Shown: positions 1 through 6,089 of the stretch, in pieces
How positions within the stretch are numbered: the first letter of the stretch is position 1
Layout of the letters: every line of letters starts with the position of its first letter
NCBI GenBank assembly: GCA_902488525.1
Contig: CABTWP010000070.1
Location: forward strand, 1-7,407
Direction: 5' to 3'
Source of the DNA: an uncultured Collinsella sp.
GTDB taxonomy: Bacteria > Actinomycetota > Coriobacteriia > Coriobacteriales > Coriobacteriaceae
DNA: 7,407 nt
Notes under the pieces: generated by a model
What the model saw: only the letters and a program-made list of their open reading frames with translations
The model's database searches: none
What the model was told of the DNA's origin: nothing
Translations under genes and position numbers: made by a program

Positions 1-30
1 AGTCGTTTAAGAACGTCCCCAATGACTAAG

Positions 31-58
31 TTGCAGGTGGCGGCGGTTGTGTTACACT
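31..58 (+). promoter_or_regulatory. Putative sigma70-type promoter of rho with extended -10
   Basis: A -35-like TTGCAG (31-36) and a -10-like TACACT (53-58) are separated by 16 nt. The -10 is preceded by TG at 50-51, one base before it, which makes an extended -10 and can offset the weak -35. Transcription would start near 65 and give a leader of about 138 nt before rho. An overlapping alternative, TTGTGT (47-52) with TATGAC (70-75) at 17-nt spacing, is also possible. Called by eye from consensus only. Confidence 0.5.
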
Positions 59-64
59 AACGCT

Positions 65-202
65 GCGTATATGACGCAAATATCTCGATACAGATCAATG
101 ATGTCCGTCGGTATTTGACGGAGCTAGACTGTTTAGCCGCCCTGAAGGTTTATGCAGGGAGCATGTGATCACAGGGCTTGAAAAGAAAGTTGAGCAAACA
201 CT
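65..202 (+). promoter_or_regulatory. rho 5' leader with small hairpin and two candidate micro-ORFs
   Basis: The stretch between the proposed start site and rho has no gene of normal size. It contains a 6-bp hairpin (TCCGTC 104-109, loop 110-116, GACGGA 117-122). It also contains a 9-codon frame beginning with ATG at 152 (MQGACDHRA, TGA 179-181) preceded by AAGG at 145-148, and a 22-codon GTG frame at 165-233 that overlaps the rho start out of frame, with AGGGAG at 156-161. Rho is autoregulated in several bacteria, so a leader with control function would be plausible. That either micro-ORF is translated is not supported beyond the weak ribosome-binding-like bases, whose spacing (about 3 nt) is short. 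Confidence 0.3.
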
Positions 203-2776
203 GTGTCTGATCAACAGCAAGAAAACGAAATAACGACGACGCAGACCGCTCCCGCTGCACCGGTTGCGTCGGACCAGGTCGCGGCGCCCGCGCAAGCCTC
301 GGCTCCTGAGACGCCTAAGGCTGCTTCGACGCCTACGCCTGCAGCGGCTGAGAAGGCCGTGCCTGCAACTGGTGAGGAGGCTGCTCCGGCAAAGCCCAAG
401 CGTACGCGCCGCACGGCCAAGCCTGCTGCTGACGGCGAGGAGGTCACCAAGCCCAAGCGCCGTACCACGCGCACGACGCGCGTCAAGCGCACCGTTGCAG
501 CTGACTCCTCGGCGCCGATTTCCGATGAGGTCGCGCAGGCACGTGCGTTGGCGCAGATTAGCGAGGCTCAGGTGGTGCGCGCCCGCCGTCGTGCTGCCGA
601 GCGCGAGGCCGCGGCTCTGACCGAGCTTGCAGCTCCGTCTGTGCCCGAGACGCCTGCCGCCACCGAGACCCCTGTCGCCGACCAGCCGACCGAGAAGCCG
701 GTACCGCGCACACGCCGTCGCACGGCTGCTAAGGCCGAGCAGGTTGCCGATCAGGTAACCCCCGAGCTCACTGAGGCTTCGGTCCGTTCCGCGGCAGGGG
801 AGGGCACATCGCCTGTTGAGCCCGCTGCGCCTGTCGAGGCCAGCGAAGTTCCCGTTGTCGATCCGGCTTTGCGCCCGCACCGTCGCGGTCGCAAGTCCAA
901 GGCCTTCGTCGAGGCAGAGAAGGCCGCAGCCGCAGCTGCAGCCGCTCGGGATGCTGCGGCGACCGCCGAGTCTGCAACCGCCGCCGACGCGCCCGTCCAG
1001 GATGCTACGACTTCCGAGGCCGCTCCCGCCGATGTCGAGCCCGCCGACGTCCGTCCTGGTCGCAGCCATCGTACTGCTGCTAAGCGCACGTCCAAGGCCA
1101 AGGCTGCCAAGAAGGGTGCGTCCGAGGATTCCGCCGAGACGACCGCCGATGCATCGATTGATGCCGCTGAGCCCCAGGACGTCGAACAGCCTGCGTCCGA
1201 AAAGCCCAAGCGTGGTCGTAAGAAGTCCGCTAAGGCCAAGGCGTCCGAGCAGCGGGCTGATGTCGAAGCGCAGGTCGATTCCGGCGCCGAGGCCAATGAC
1301 GCCGCTGCGGCCAATGCCGACGCCGCCGCAACTGATGGTGCCGCGCCCGCCGAGGCCGAAGACGGCGCTCGCCCCAACCGTCGCCAGCACAAGCGTAACG
1401 ACGAGCGCAACGACCGCAAGGACGAGCGCAACAACGACCGTCGCAACCGCCAGCGCGATCGCAAACAGCGCAACAAGGAGCGCAACGCCGCCCCCACCGA
1501 GCCCACGCTTTCGCGCGAGGTACTCGCGGCCATGAAGGTCGCCGAGCTGCGCGAGAAGGCCAAGGAGTTCGAGATCGAGACGACCGGCAAGAAGAAGGCC
1601 GAGCTCGTCGAGGAGATCTACACCACTGCCGCGAAGGCCGAGGGCTTCCGCGACATCAAGGGCATTCTGCAGATTCGCCCGGACAGCTCCGGCATCATCC
1701 ACGCCCATGGCTACATGAAGTCCAACGACGACGCCTTCGTGCCCGCCTACCTCATCCGCTCCGCGCGTCTGCGCACGGGCGACGTCATCGAGGGCTCGCT
1801 GCGTCCTTCGCGCGGCGGCGACAAGCGCGCCGGCCTCGCCAAAATCACGACCGTCAACGGTCTGGACCCCGAGCAGATTCGCAACCGTCCTAAGTTCGGC
1901 GACCTCACCCCGGTCTATCCCAACGAGCCGCTGCGCATGGAGCACGGCAAGGACTCCATTACCGGTCGCGCCATCGACATCGTGTCGCCGATCGGCAAGG
2001 GTCAGCGTGGCCTGATCGTGTCCCCGCCCAAGGCCGGCAAGACCACGATCCTCAAGAAGATCTGCCAGTCTATCTCGATTAACAACCCCGAGGTGCACCT
2101 CATCTGCCTGCTCGTCGACGAGCGCCCCGAAGAGGTCACCGATATGCAGCGTTCCATCAAGGGCGAGGTTGTGGCGTCGACCTTCGATATGCCCGCCGAC
2201 AACCACACTCGCGTGGCAGAGCTCGTCATCGAGCGCGCAAAACGCATCGTGGAGCTGGGCGGCGATGTTGTGGTGGTGCTCGACTCCATCACGCGTCTTG
2301 CCCGCGCCTACAACTTGGCGGCGCCCGCCTCAGGCCGCATCCTTTCGGGCGGCGTCGATTCGGCGGCACTGTATCCGCCCAAGCGCTTCCTGGGCGCAGC
2401 CCGCAATATCGAGAACGGCGGCTCGCTCACCATCCTGGCCTCTGCCCTCATCGACACCGGTTCCAAGATGGACGAGGTCATCTTTGAGGAGTTCAAGGGC
2501 ACCGGCAACATGGAGCTCAAGCTCGACCGCGACCTGGCCGACCGCCGCATCTTCCCGGCTATCGACCCCGTTGCCTCCGGTACGCGTAACGAGGACCTGT
2601 TGGTTGACGAGCAGATGCGTCCGTTTGTCTTTGGCTTGCGTCGCATTCTTGCCGGCATGAACAACACCGAGCGCGCGGCCGCATCGTTTATCAAGGGTCT
2701 TAAGGGCACCAACACCAACCAGGAGTTCCTGGTGCGTTCGGCCAAAAAACACAGCGACTACGAGCAGACGTTCTAG
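203..2776 (+). CDS. rho: Transcription termination factor Rho with long disordered N-terminal arm
   Basis: Hexameric RNA-dependent ATPase/helicase that loads on nascent cytoplasmic RNA and ends transcription at Rho-dependent sites. Residues 437-480 fit the Rho_N helical domain (starts SREVLAAMKV), about 482-560 the cold-shock-like RNA-binding domain (FRDIKGILQI), and about 580-857 the RecA-type ATPase. Visible there are Walker A SPPKAGKT (607-614), catalytic Glu640 in VDERPEEV, Walker B VVVVLD (689-694), the Q-loop region SGRILSGGVD, the R-loop region FKGTGNMEL, and arginine-finger Arg795 in SGTRNED. All key residues are present, so it should be active. E. coli Rho is 419 aa; the surplus is residues 1-436, rich in Ala, Pro, Glu and Lys/Arg, with basic patches near 64, 83, 126, 169, 224, 284, 334 and an Arg/Asn/Asp-rich stretch at 389-427. 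The start is GTG: an in-frame TGA at 191-193 rules out upstream starts, although the Shine-Dalgarno (GAAAG, 185-189) is weak. It has its own promoter and terminator. Residue 637, next to the ATPase Glu where bicyclomycin binds, is Leu as in sensitive Rho proteins. Confidence 0.97.
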   Translation: MSDQQQENEITTTQTAPAAPVASDQVAAPAQASAPETPKAASTPTPAAAEKAVPATGEEAAPAKPKRTRRTAKPAADGEEVTKPKRRTTRTTRVKRTVAADSSAPISDEVAQARALAQISEAQVVRARRRAAEREAAALTELAAPSVPETPAATETPVADQPTEKPVPRTRRRTAAKAEQVADQVTPELTEASVRSAAGEGTSPVEPAAPVEASEVPVVDPALRPHRRGRKSKAFVEAEKAAAAAAAARDAAATAESATAADAPVQDATTSEAAPADVEPADVRPGRSHRTAAKRTSKAKAAKKGASEDSAETTADASIDAAEPQDVEQPASEKPKRGRKKSAKAKASEQRADVEAQVDSGAEANDAAAANADAAATDGAAPAEAEDGARPNRRQHKRNDERNDRKDERNNDRRNRQRDRKQRNKERNAAPTEPTLSREVLAAMKVAELREKAKEFEIETTGKKKAELVEEIYTTAAKAEGFRDIKGILQIRPDSSGIIHAHGYMKSNDDAFVPAYLIRSARLRTGDVIEGSLRPSRGGDKRAGLAKITTVNGLDPEQIRNRPKFGDLTPVYPNEPLRMEHGKDSITGRAIDIVSPIGKGQRGLIVSPPKAGKTTILKKICQSISINNPEVHLICLLVDERPEEVTDMQRSIKGEVVASTFDMPADNHTRVAELVIERAKRIVELGGDVVVVLDSITRLARAYNLAAPASGRILSGGVDSAALYPPKRFLGAARNIENGGSLTILASALIDTGSKMDEVIFEEFKGTGNMELKLDRDLADRRIFPAIDPVASGTRNEDLLVDEQMRPFVFGLRRILAGMNNTERAAASFIKGLKGTNTNQEFLVRSAKKHSDYEQTF

Positions 2777-2816
2777 GTTGTCATCTACACGCAGCGATAG
2801 TCATCAATGCAATAAA

Positions 2817-2848
2817 GGGTCGGGGCTTTGAGCCTCGGCCCTTTTCTA
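2817..2848 (+). terminator. Intrinsic terminator of rho
   Basis: GGGTCGGGGCT (2817-2827) pairs over a TTG loop with AGCCTCGGCCC (2831-2841). The 11-bp stem has two G-U wobbles and is followed by TTTTCTAT. It lies 40 nt after the rho stop codon and separates rho from the next transcription unit. Confidence 0.88.
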
Positions 2849-2922
2849 TATCGCCGCTCCGCGCTTTTTTGACCATAAGACTGGCAAGCAGCAGGTTTCC
2901 CGTTTCAATCCGACATCGTCGC

Positions 2923-2951
2923 TTGCAATCGACAGGGCGGTTTCGCATAAT
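2923..2951 (+). promoter_or_regulatory. Putative sigma70-type promoter of the 466-aa protein / VanZ unit
   Basis: TTGCAA (2923-2928) and CATAAT (2946-2951) are spaced by exactly 17 nt and match the consensus at 4/6 and 5/6 positions. The start site would be near 2958, leaving about 130 nt of leader. A short inverted repeat, AGCTT-TT-AAGCT (2952-2963), lies at the start site and could be an operator, but it is too short to insist on. Between the rho terminator and this promoter (2849-2922) nothing else is recognisable. Confidence 0.6.
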
Positions 2952-2979
2952 AGCTTTTAAGCTTCGCGACGGAAAACGC

Positions 2980-3030
2980 AGATGAATCGAACCATATACC
3001 GTTGCTTTGGGGCATAGCCCCGCTTCATCT
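2980..3030 (+). promoter_or_regulatory. Possible structured leader of the 466-aa protein
   Basis: Two nested pairings are visible. The inner one is GGGGC (3009-3013) with GCCCC (3017-3021) over an ATA loop. The outer one is AGATGAA (2980-2986) with TTCATCT (3024-3030), 7 bp without mismatch. No T-tract follows, so this is not a standard terminator. A role in RNA stability or translation control is possible, as is chance; no known riboswitch class is recognised. Confidence 0.25.
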
Positions 3031-3076
3031 TCTCTCGCGCAGCCAACTGAATGATGCGATTTGGGTGCTGGAAGAT

Positions 3077-3082
3077 GGGGAG
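3077..3082 (+). promoter_or_regulatory. Ribosome binding site that sets the start of the 466-aa protein
   Basis: GGGGAG ends 5 nt before ATG 3088. A longer frame could begin at TTG 3061, adding nine residues (MGAGRWGEL), but this site points to ATG 3088 as the real start. Confidence 0.75.
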
Positions 3083-3087
3083 AGCTC

Positions 3088-4488
3088 ATGGCTTCTTCTG
3101 ATGCAACACAACGAGCAGTCCTTGCCGGACTTTCGTGCGGGATCGGCCTTGCCGCTCCCGTGGTTATGTATGCCGCGACGCTGCCGTTTTCGTCGGTGAA
3201 CGAGACGGTCGCGGCGGGTGCGGTTCCCTTCGCCGTGGGCGCGGTGGCGGGCGTGGGCATCTATGCCGCCTCGCTGGGTATCTCCGAGTATCGTGCGCAG
3301 CGTGAAGAGCGTCTGTTCCAGCCCGATGCCATGGGCGGTGCCGCCAATCTCAATCAGCATCAAAGCGAGTTCAAGACCGCCTCGATTCCAGCTCAGCAGC
3401 AGGATGCGACTCCTTACGCTGCGGCTTCTGCTTCTCAGGCTCAGGCGGAGCAGTCTACCTCGGCATTCCTTTCCGGCCTGACTGGTGCGTTCCAGCGCCG
3501 TCATGCCGATGATGGTGTCCCTACCATCGCTCGAGCCGCAGATGCTATGGACGAGGACGAGGCTTGGTCCATGATCGACAGTATGCTCGACGACGATTCG
3601 CCAGTGAGCTGCGACCCTGCACACTCGCGCGACGTCTATCAAGTCGCCATCGACGAGCTCACCAATGGCGGGCAGACCGGCTCCTTCAATCGCGACGACA
3701 TCGCCGCCGCGGCACGCGCCGTGTCTGGCTCCCAGGCCGCCCCTGCGGGCAGCACGGCGGCTTTCGTGGCACTCGTCGCCAACGCGGCAGTCAATAACGC
3801 CTACAGCGCTACCTCGGCGGACGCGAACGCTTCTGCCGACAATTCGTACGTTGATGAAGCCATGGCCGCGGACGAGGAGGCCGTTGCCGCCCGCCGTGCC
3901 GCCGAAAGCTCGCTGTGGGGCGCTCCTGCCCAGCAGCAGGCGGCTGAGGCTGCGCCGTACAATGTAAACCTCGCCAGCATGCCTATCATCTCCGGTGCCG
4001 CGGATATCGATCTCGATGACCTCGATGAGCCTGCAGCCATCACCGCATCGATTGATGCCCAAGATCGCATCGACACCGGCGACCTTCCGGATGCCTCGCT
4101 CGAGGTTGATGTTCCCATGGCCGATTACTCGGGCCACGAGGACATGTGGGCCGCCGCCACCGCGATTCTGGATGAGATTGACGAGCCTGCTCCTGTTGCA
4201 GCCCCCGCTCCCGTCGCTGCCCCTCAGCCTGCTGCCCCCGCCTATGTCGGCCGTCACAGCGCTGTGTTCCCCGAGGATACTGCCCGTATCTCGCGCGAGA
4301 GCATCGAGCGGGCCGAGGCTATTGCCGCCGGCATTATGGAAAACCGTCGTCACGAGCGCGTCAATCAGATCCTCGAGGAAGAGATCGAGCGCCTGCAGTC
4401 CTCAACCGCCAAGCGTACGGGCCGTGCCTATCTGAGCGTTATCGAGGGCGGTACCGCCAGCTTCGCGCCGCTCCGCGCGGAGGCATAA
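3088..4488 (+). CDS. Uncharacterised protein: membrane hairpin plus long acidic tail
   Basis: No family is recognised. The protein is 466 aa. Two hydrophobic segments (about 11-33 and 41-64) joined by a short SSVNET loop suggest a membrane hairpin. The basic stretch after them (EYRAQREER, 68-75) suggests that the tail lies in the cytoplasm. Residues 80-365 are Ala/Asp/Glu/Gln-rich and probably mostly disordered. They contain two similar acidic Trp motifs: EDEAW...MLDDDSP (157-172) and EDMW...ILDEIDEP (351-367). A Pro-Ala linker follows (367-385), then a predicted charged helix (about 400-440, with MENRRHERVNQILEEEIERL inside) and a non-acidic end containing YLSVIEGGTASF (448-459). The layout resembles a membrane anchor with a binding tail, such as a scaffold or a regulator of envelope or division proteins, but that is inference. 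The ATG is chosen over TTG 3061 because of GGGGAG 5 nt upstream. The VanZ-family gene follows after 7 nt, so the two are probably co-transcribed. Codon use matches the neighbours and there is no sign of recent transfer. Confidence 0.85.
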   Translation: MASSDATQRAVLAGLSCGIGLAAPVVMYAATLPFSSVNETVAAGAVPFAVGAVAGVGIYAASLGISEYRAQREERLFQPDAMGGAANLNQHQSEFKTASIPAQQQDATPYAAASASQAQAEQSTSAFLSGLTGAFQRRHADDGVPTIARAADAMDEDEAWSMIDSMLDDDSPVSCDPAHSRDVYQVAIDELTNGGQTGSFNRDDIAAAARAVSGSQAAPAGSTAAFVALVANAAVNNAYSATSADANASADNSYVDEAMAADEEAVAARRAAESSLWGAPAQQQAAEAAPYNVNLASMPIISGAADIDLDDLDEPAAITASIDAQDRIDTGDLPDASLEVDVPMADYSGHEDMWAAATAILDEIDEPAPVAAPAPVAAPQPAAPAYVGRHSAVFPEDTARISRESIERAEAIAAGIMENRRHERVNQILEEEIERLQSSTAKRTGRAYLSVIEGGTASFAPLRAEA

Positions 4489-4495
4489 CTTCTGC

Positions 4496-4945
4496 ATGGT
4501 TAAGATCAATCGAAAATGGGCGGTTGTAACCTGCCTGATGGCGCTCTTGATCTGGGGCAATTCGCTGGTTCCCGGCTCGGGGTCGGGCTCGCTGAGCCTA
4601 ACGGTCATGGAAGCTATCCGCGGTTTCCTGCACAGCGTGGGACTTCCATATGAATGGGTGACCAACTTTGTTGTTCGCAAGTGCGCGCATTTTACCGAGT
4701 ATATGGTGCTCGGCATCTTGGCAACGCACGCCTTTGATTTTGAGGGCCGGCGCACCTTTGACGTGCTGCTGCCCACGGCGGTGTTCCTGCTGCTGATTCC
4801 CTCGATCGACGAGACGATTCAGCTCTTTGTGCCGGGACGCGCTGGCATGATCACCGATGTGATGATCGACTGCTGTGGAGCGGCAACGGGCGTTGTGCTC
4901 CGATATCTCTTACGGTCGCTGATGTGCGCTAAAAAGGCCGCCTAG
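4496..4945 (+). CDS. VanZ-family small membrane protein
   Basis: This 149-aa protein fits the VanZ-like family. Founder VanZ gives low-level teicoplanin resistance in the Tn1546 cluster by an unclear mechanism; most chromosomal homologues have no known function. Four membrane segments are likely: about 8-25, 68-80, 88-103 and 126-143. Family signatures are present in order: RKCAHFTEY (61-69), DETIQLF with Asp105, Glu106 and Gln109, PGRAG (113-117), then Asp121, Asp125 and the small-residue helix GAATG (128-132). The length is near that of single-domain family members. It starts 7 nt after the stop of the upstream gene, and its likely ribosome site (GGAGG, 4479-4483) lies within that gene, so translation may be coupled. 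No vanH/A/X or other glycopeptide-resistance genes are nearby, so drug resistance should not be assumed. Its last codons and stop form the left arm of the terminator. Confidence 0.9.
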   Translation: MVKINRKWAVVTCLMALLIWGNSLVPGSGSGSLSLTVMEAIRGFLHSVGLPYEWVTNFVVRKCAHFTEYMVLGILATHAFDFEGRRTFDVLLPTAVFLLLIPSIDETIQLFVPGRAGMITDVMIDCCGAATGVVLRYLLRSLMCAKKAA

Positions 4946-4977
4946 GACGTATTGTTTGGTCCTAGGCGGCCTTTTTT
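4931..4977. terminator. Bidirectional terminator between VanZ and the ROK kinase
   Basis: A perfect 13-bp stem is formed by GGCCGCCTAGGAC (4936-4948) and GTCCTAGGCGGCC (4959-4971), with a 10-nt loop. It is flanked by AAAAA on the left (4931-4935) and TTTTTT on the right (4972-4977). It can thus stop plus-strand transcription after VanZ and minus-strand transcription from the convergent kinase gene, whose stop codon lies about 83 nt away. The VanZ stop TAG (4943-4945) is inside the left arm. Bases 4978-5059 hold nothing else recognisable. Confidence 0.93.
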
Positions 4978-5059
4978 ATTTGAGGGCTTATATGAGGCGT
5001 GGTGGCGTCGTTCCGTAGGTCGGATTTGCCGGGCGCGCCACGCCCTGTGGGTGCGTCTG

Positions 5060-5950
5060 CTACTGAAGCGCCTGTGCGCCCAGGGCCAGGCAGCCCATAA
5101 TGCCCTGCTTGCCCTCGAGGCTGTTGTTGACGATGTAGTTATCGATGTCGTTGACCTCGGGCGTGACGATATAGCCGTTGAGCATCTCGGCACACTTTTT
5201 GCGTGCGAGCGGCACGATGGGGGTGTGGTCGGCCACACCGCCGCCGATGATGATCTTTTGCGGCGCGTAGCACAGCGTGTAGGTCATGAGCGCCTGTGCT
5301 AGATAGCCTGCGAGCAGGTCCATGGCCTCTGGGTCATCGGCCATGTCTCCGGCGCTCTTGCCATCCCAGCGCTTTTTAACGCCGGGGCCGGCGATGAGGC
5401 CCTCGAGGCAGTTGTCATGGAAGGGGCAAGCGCTATGCTCGCCGATGGTGTCGCGCGGGTTGCGCGTGACCAGGATGTGGCCGGCCTCGGGATGCATCAT
5501 GCCGTGTACGAGCTTACCGCCCGAGAGCACGCCGGCGCCCACACCGGTGCCGATGGTCAGGTAGACCACGTCCGTGAGGCCCTGGGCGCAACCAAAGGTG
5601 ACCTCGCCCAAGCAGGCAACGTTGACGTCGGTGTCGTAGCCGCAGGGGATATTGAGCTCGTTTTGGATAGTGCCCAGCAGATCAAAGTAGCGCCATGCCG
5701 TCTTGGGCGTCTCCAGGATCTTGCCGTATTGGGGTGAGGCGGGATTGACTGCGGTGGGGCCAAAGGCGCCGATGCCCAGCGCGGCGATGCCCTTGTCGGC
5801 AAACCACGCGTTGACGGCCTCGACGGTCTCCTGCGGGGTCGTGGTCGCGATCTGCTCACGCTCCAGGACCGTGCCGTCTGCATAGCCCGTGGCGCAGACC
5901 ATCTTGGTGCCGCCGGCCTCGAGCGCTCCGATAAGCTGCTGCTCTGCCAT
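5060..5950 (-). CDS. ROK-family sugar kinase, fructokinase type
   Basis: Cytoplasmic ATP-dependent hexose kinase, most likely fructokinase (fructose to fructose 6-phosphate), feeding sugar into glycolysis. The 296-aa sequence closely resembles the B. subtilis YdhR/GmuE type as remembered. Visible are the N-terminal phosphate loop GALEAGGTK (8-16), catalytic Asp108 in DTDVN, IGTGVGAG (133-140), zinc ligands His158 in AGH then Cys175, His178 and Cys181 (CPFHDNC), and the late GGGV (236-239). No N-terminal helix-turn-helix is present, so it is an enzyme and not a ROK repressor. A frame open to 6169 would add 73 residues, but they resemble nothing, run through the upstream terminator, and are replaced by a start at 5950 with a strong ribosome site. 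The exact substrate (fructose, mannose or glucose) cannot be fixed from sequence; the zinc motif and overall match favour fructose. No sugar transporter or hydrolase is adjacent in the window. Confidence 0.93.
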   Translation of the reverse strand: MAEQQLIGALEAGGTKMVCATGYADGTVLEREQIATTTPQETVEAVNAWFADKGIAALGIGAFGPTAVNPASPQYGKILETPKTAWRYFDLLGTIQNELNIPCGYDTDVNVACLGEVTFGCAQGLTDVVYLTIGTGVGAGVLSGGKLVHGMMHPEAGHILVTRNPRDTIGEHSACPFHDNCLEGLIAGPGVKKRWDGKSAGDMADDPEAMDLLAGYLAQALMTYTLCYAPQKIIIGGGVADHTPIVPLARKKCAEMLNGYIVTPEVNDIDNYIVNNSLEGKQGIMGCLALGAQALQ

Positions 5951-5955
5951 AATAT

Positions 5956-5963
5956 TCCTCTCT
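5956..5963 (-). promoter_or_regulatory. Ribosome binding site of the ROK kinase
   Basis: On the minus strand AGAGAGGA lies 5 nt before ATG at 5950-5948. It decides the start in favour of the 296-aa form (MAEQQLIGAL). Confidence 0.85.
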
Positions 5964-5986
5964 GGGACGAGTTGCTCCATGACTAA

Positions 5987-6015
5987 AGTATAGAGCTCTA
6001 AACCATTTAAGAAAG
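5987..6015 (-). promoter_or_regulatory. Possible promoter of the ROK kinase, with palindrome at the -10
   Basis: On the minus strand TATACT (5992-5987) is a good -10. The -35 is poor: CTTTCT (6015-6010) at 17-nt spacing. A 10-bp palindrome, TAGAGCTCTA (5991-6000), overlaps the upstream edge of the -10, where a repressor or activator could bind. The weak -35 would suit an activated or regulated promoter. The leader would be about 30 nt. Judged by eye only. Confidence 0.4.
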
Positions 6016-6021
6016 CGCTAT

Positions 6022-6064
6022 AAAAAGAAGCCTCGCAACGTGGCGGGCGGTGCGAGGCTTCTTT
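6022..6064 (-). terminator. Intrinsic terminator of the aminotransferase gene
   Basis: A 14-bp stem without mismatch pairs 6024-6037 with 6051-6064 around a 13-nt loop (core AGAAGCCTCGCA / TGCGAGGCTTCT). On the minus strand the stem ends in a T-run (TTTTT, 6026-6022). It lies 26 nt after the aminotransferase stop and upstream of the kinase promoter, so the two minus-strand genes are probably not one operon. On the plus strand the T-run is only three long, so terminator activity there is doubtful. Confidence 0.9.
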
Positions 6065-6089
6065 GGTTGCTTTAGTTGCCGGGCCGTCC

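Noticed and set aside
901..965. GC-rich alanine-codon run (residues 241-248 of Rho) as a tandem DNA repeat or slippage site.
   Set aside because: The alanine codons vary (GCA, GCC, GCT), so there is no true DNA repeat.
751..1590. Shorter minus-strand frames opposite the Rho arm (for example 279 codons, Ser/Ala/Arg-rich).
   Set aside because: Simple-composition reversal of the Ala/Pro/Lys-rich arm; no start signal or family likeness.
95..2206. A 703-codon open frame on the minus strand across the rho promoter and most of rho.
   Set aside because: It mirrors the GC-rich, Ala/Lys/Arg-biased codons of rho. Its Gly/Leu/Arg-rich translation shows no domain, and it overlaps a certain gene.
3002..3199. 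A 65-codon TTG frame overlapping the start of the 466-aa gene.
   Set aside because: No ribosome site before TTG, it overlaps the better-supported gene by over 100 nt, and no family is recognised.
3025..4353. A 442-codon open frame on the minus strand opposite the 466-aa protein.
   Set aside because: Same cause: a codon-bias shadow. Promoter, ribosome site, operon spacing and predicted membrane segments all support the plus-strand gene.
4496..4945. Reading the VanZ gene as a glycopeptide resistance determinant.
   Set aside because: No vanRS, vanHAX or other cluster member is in the window; the family is widespread in Gram-positive chromosomes with no resistance role shown.
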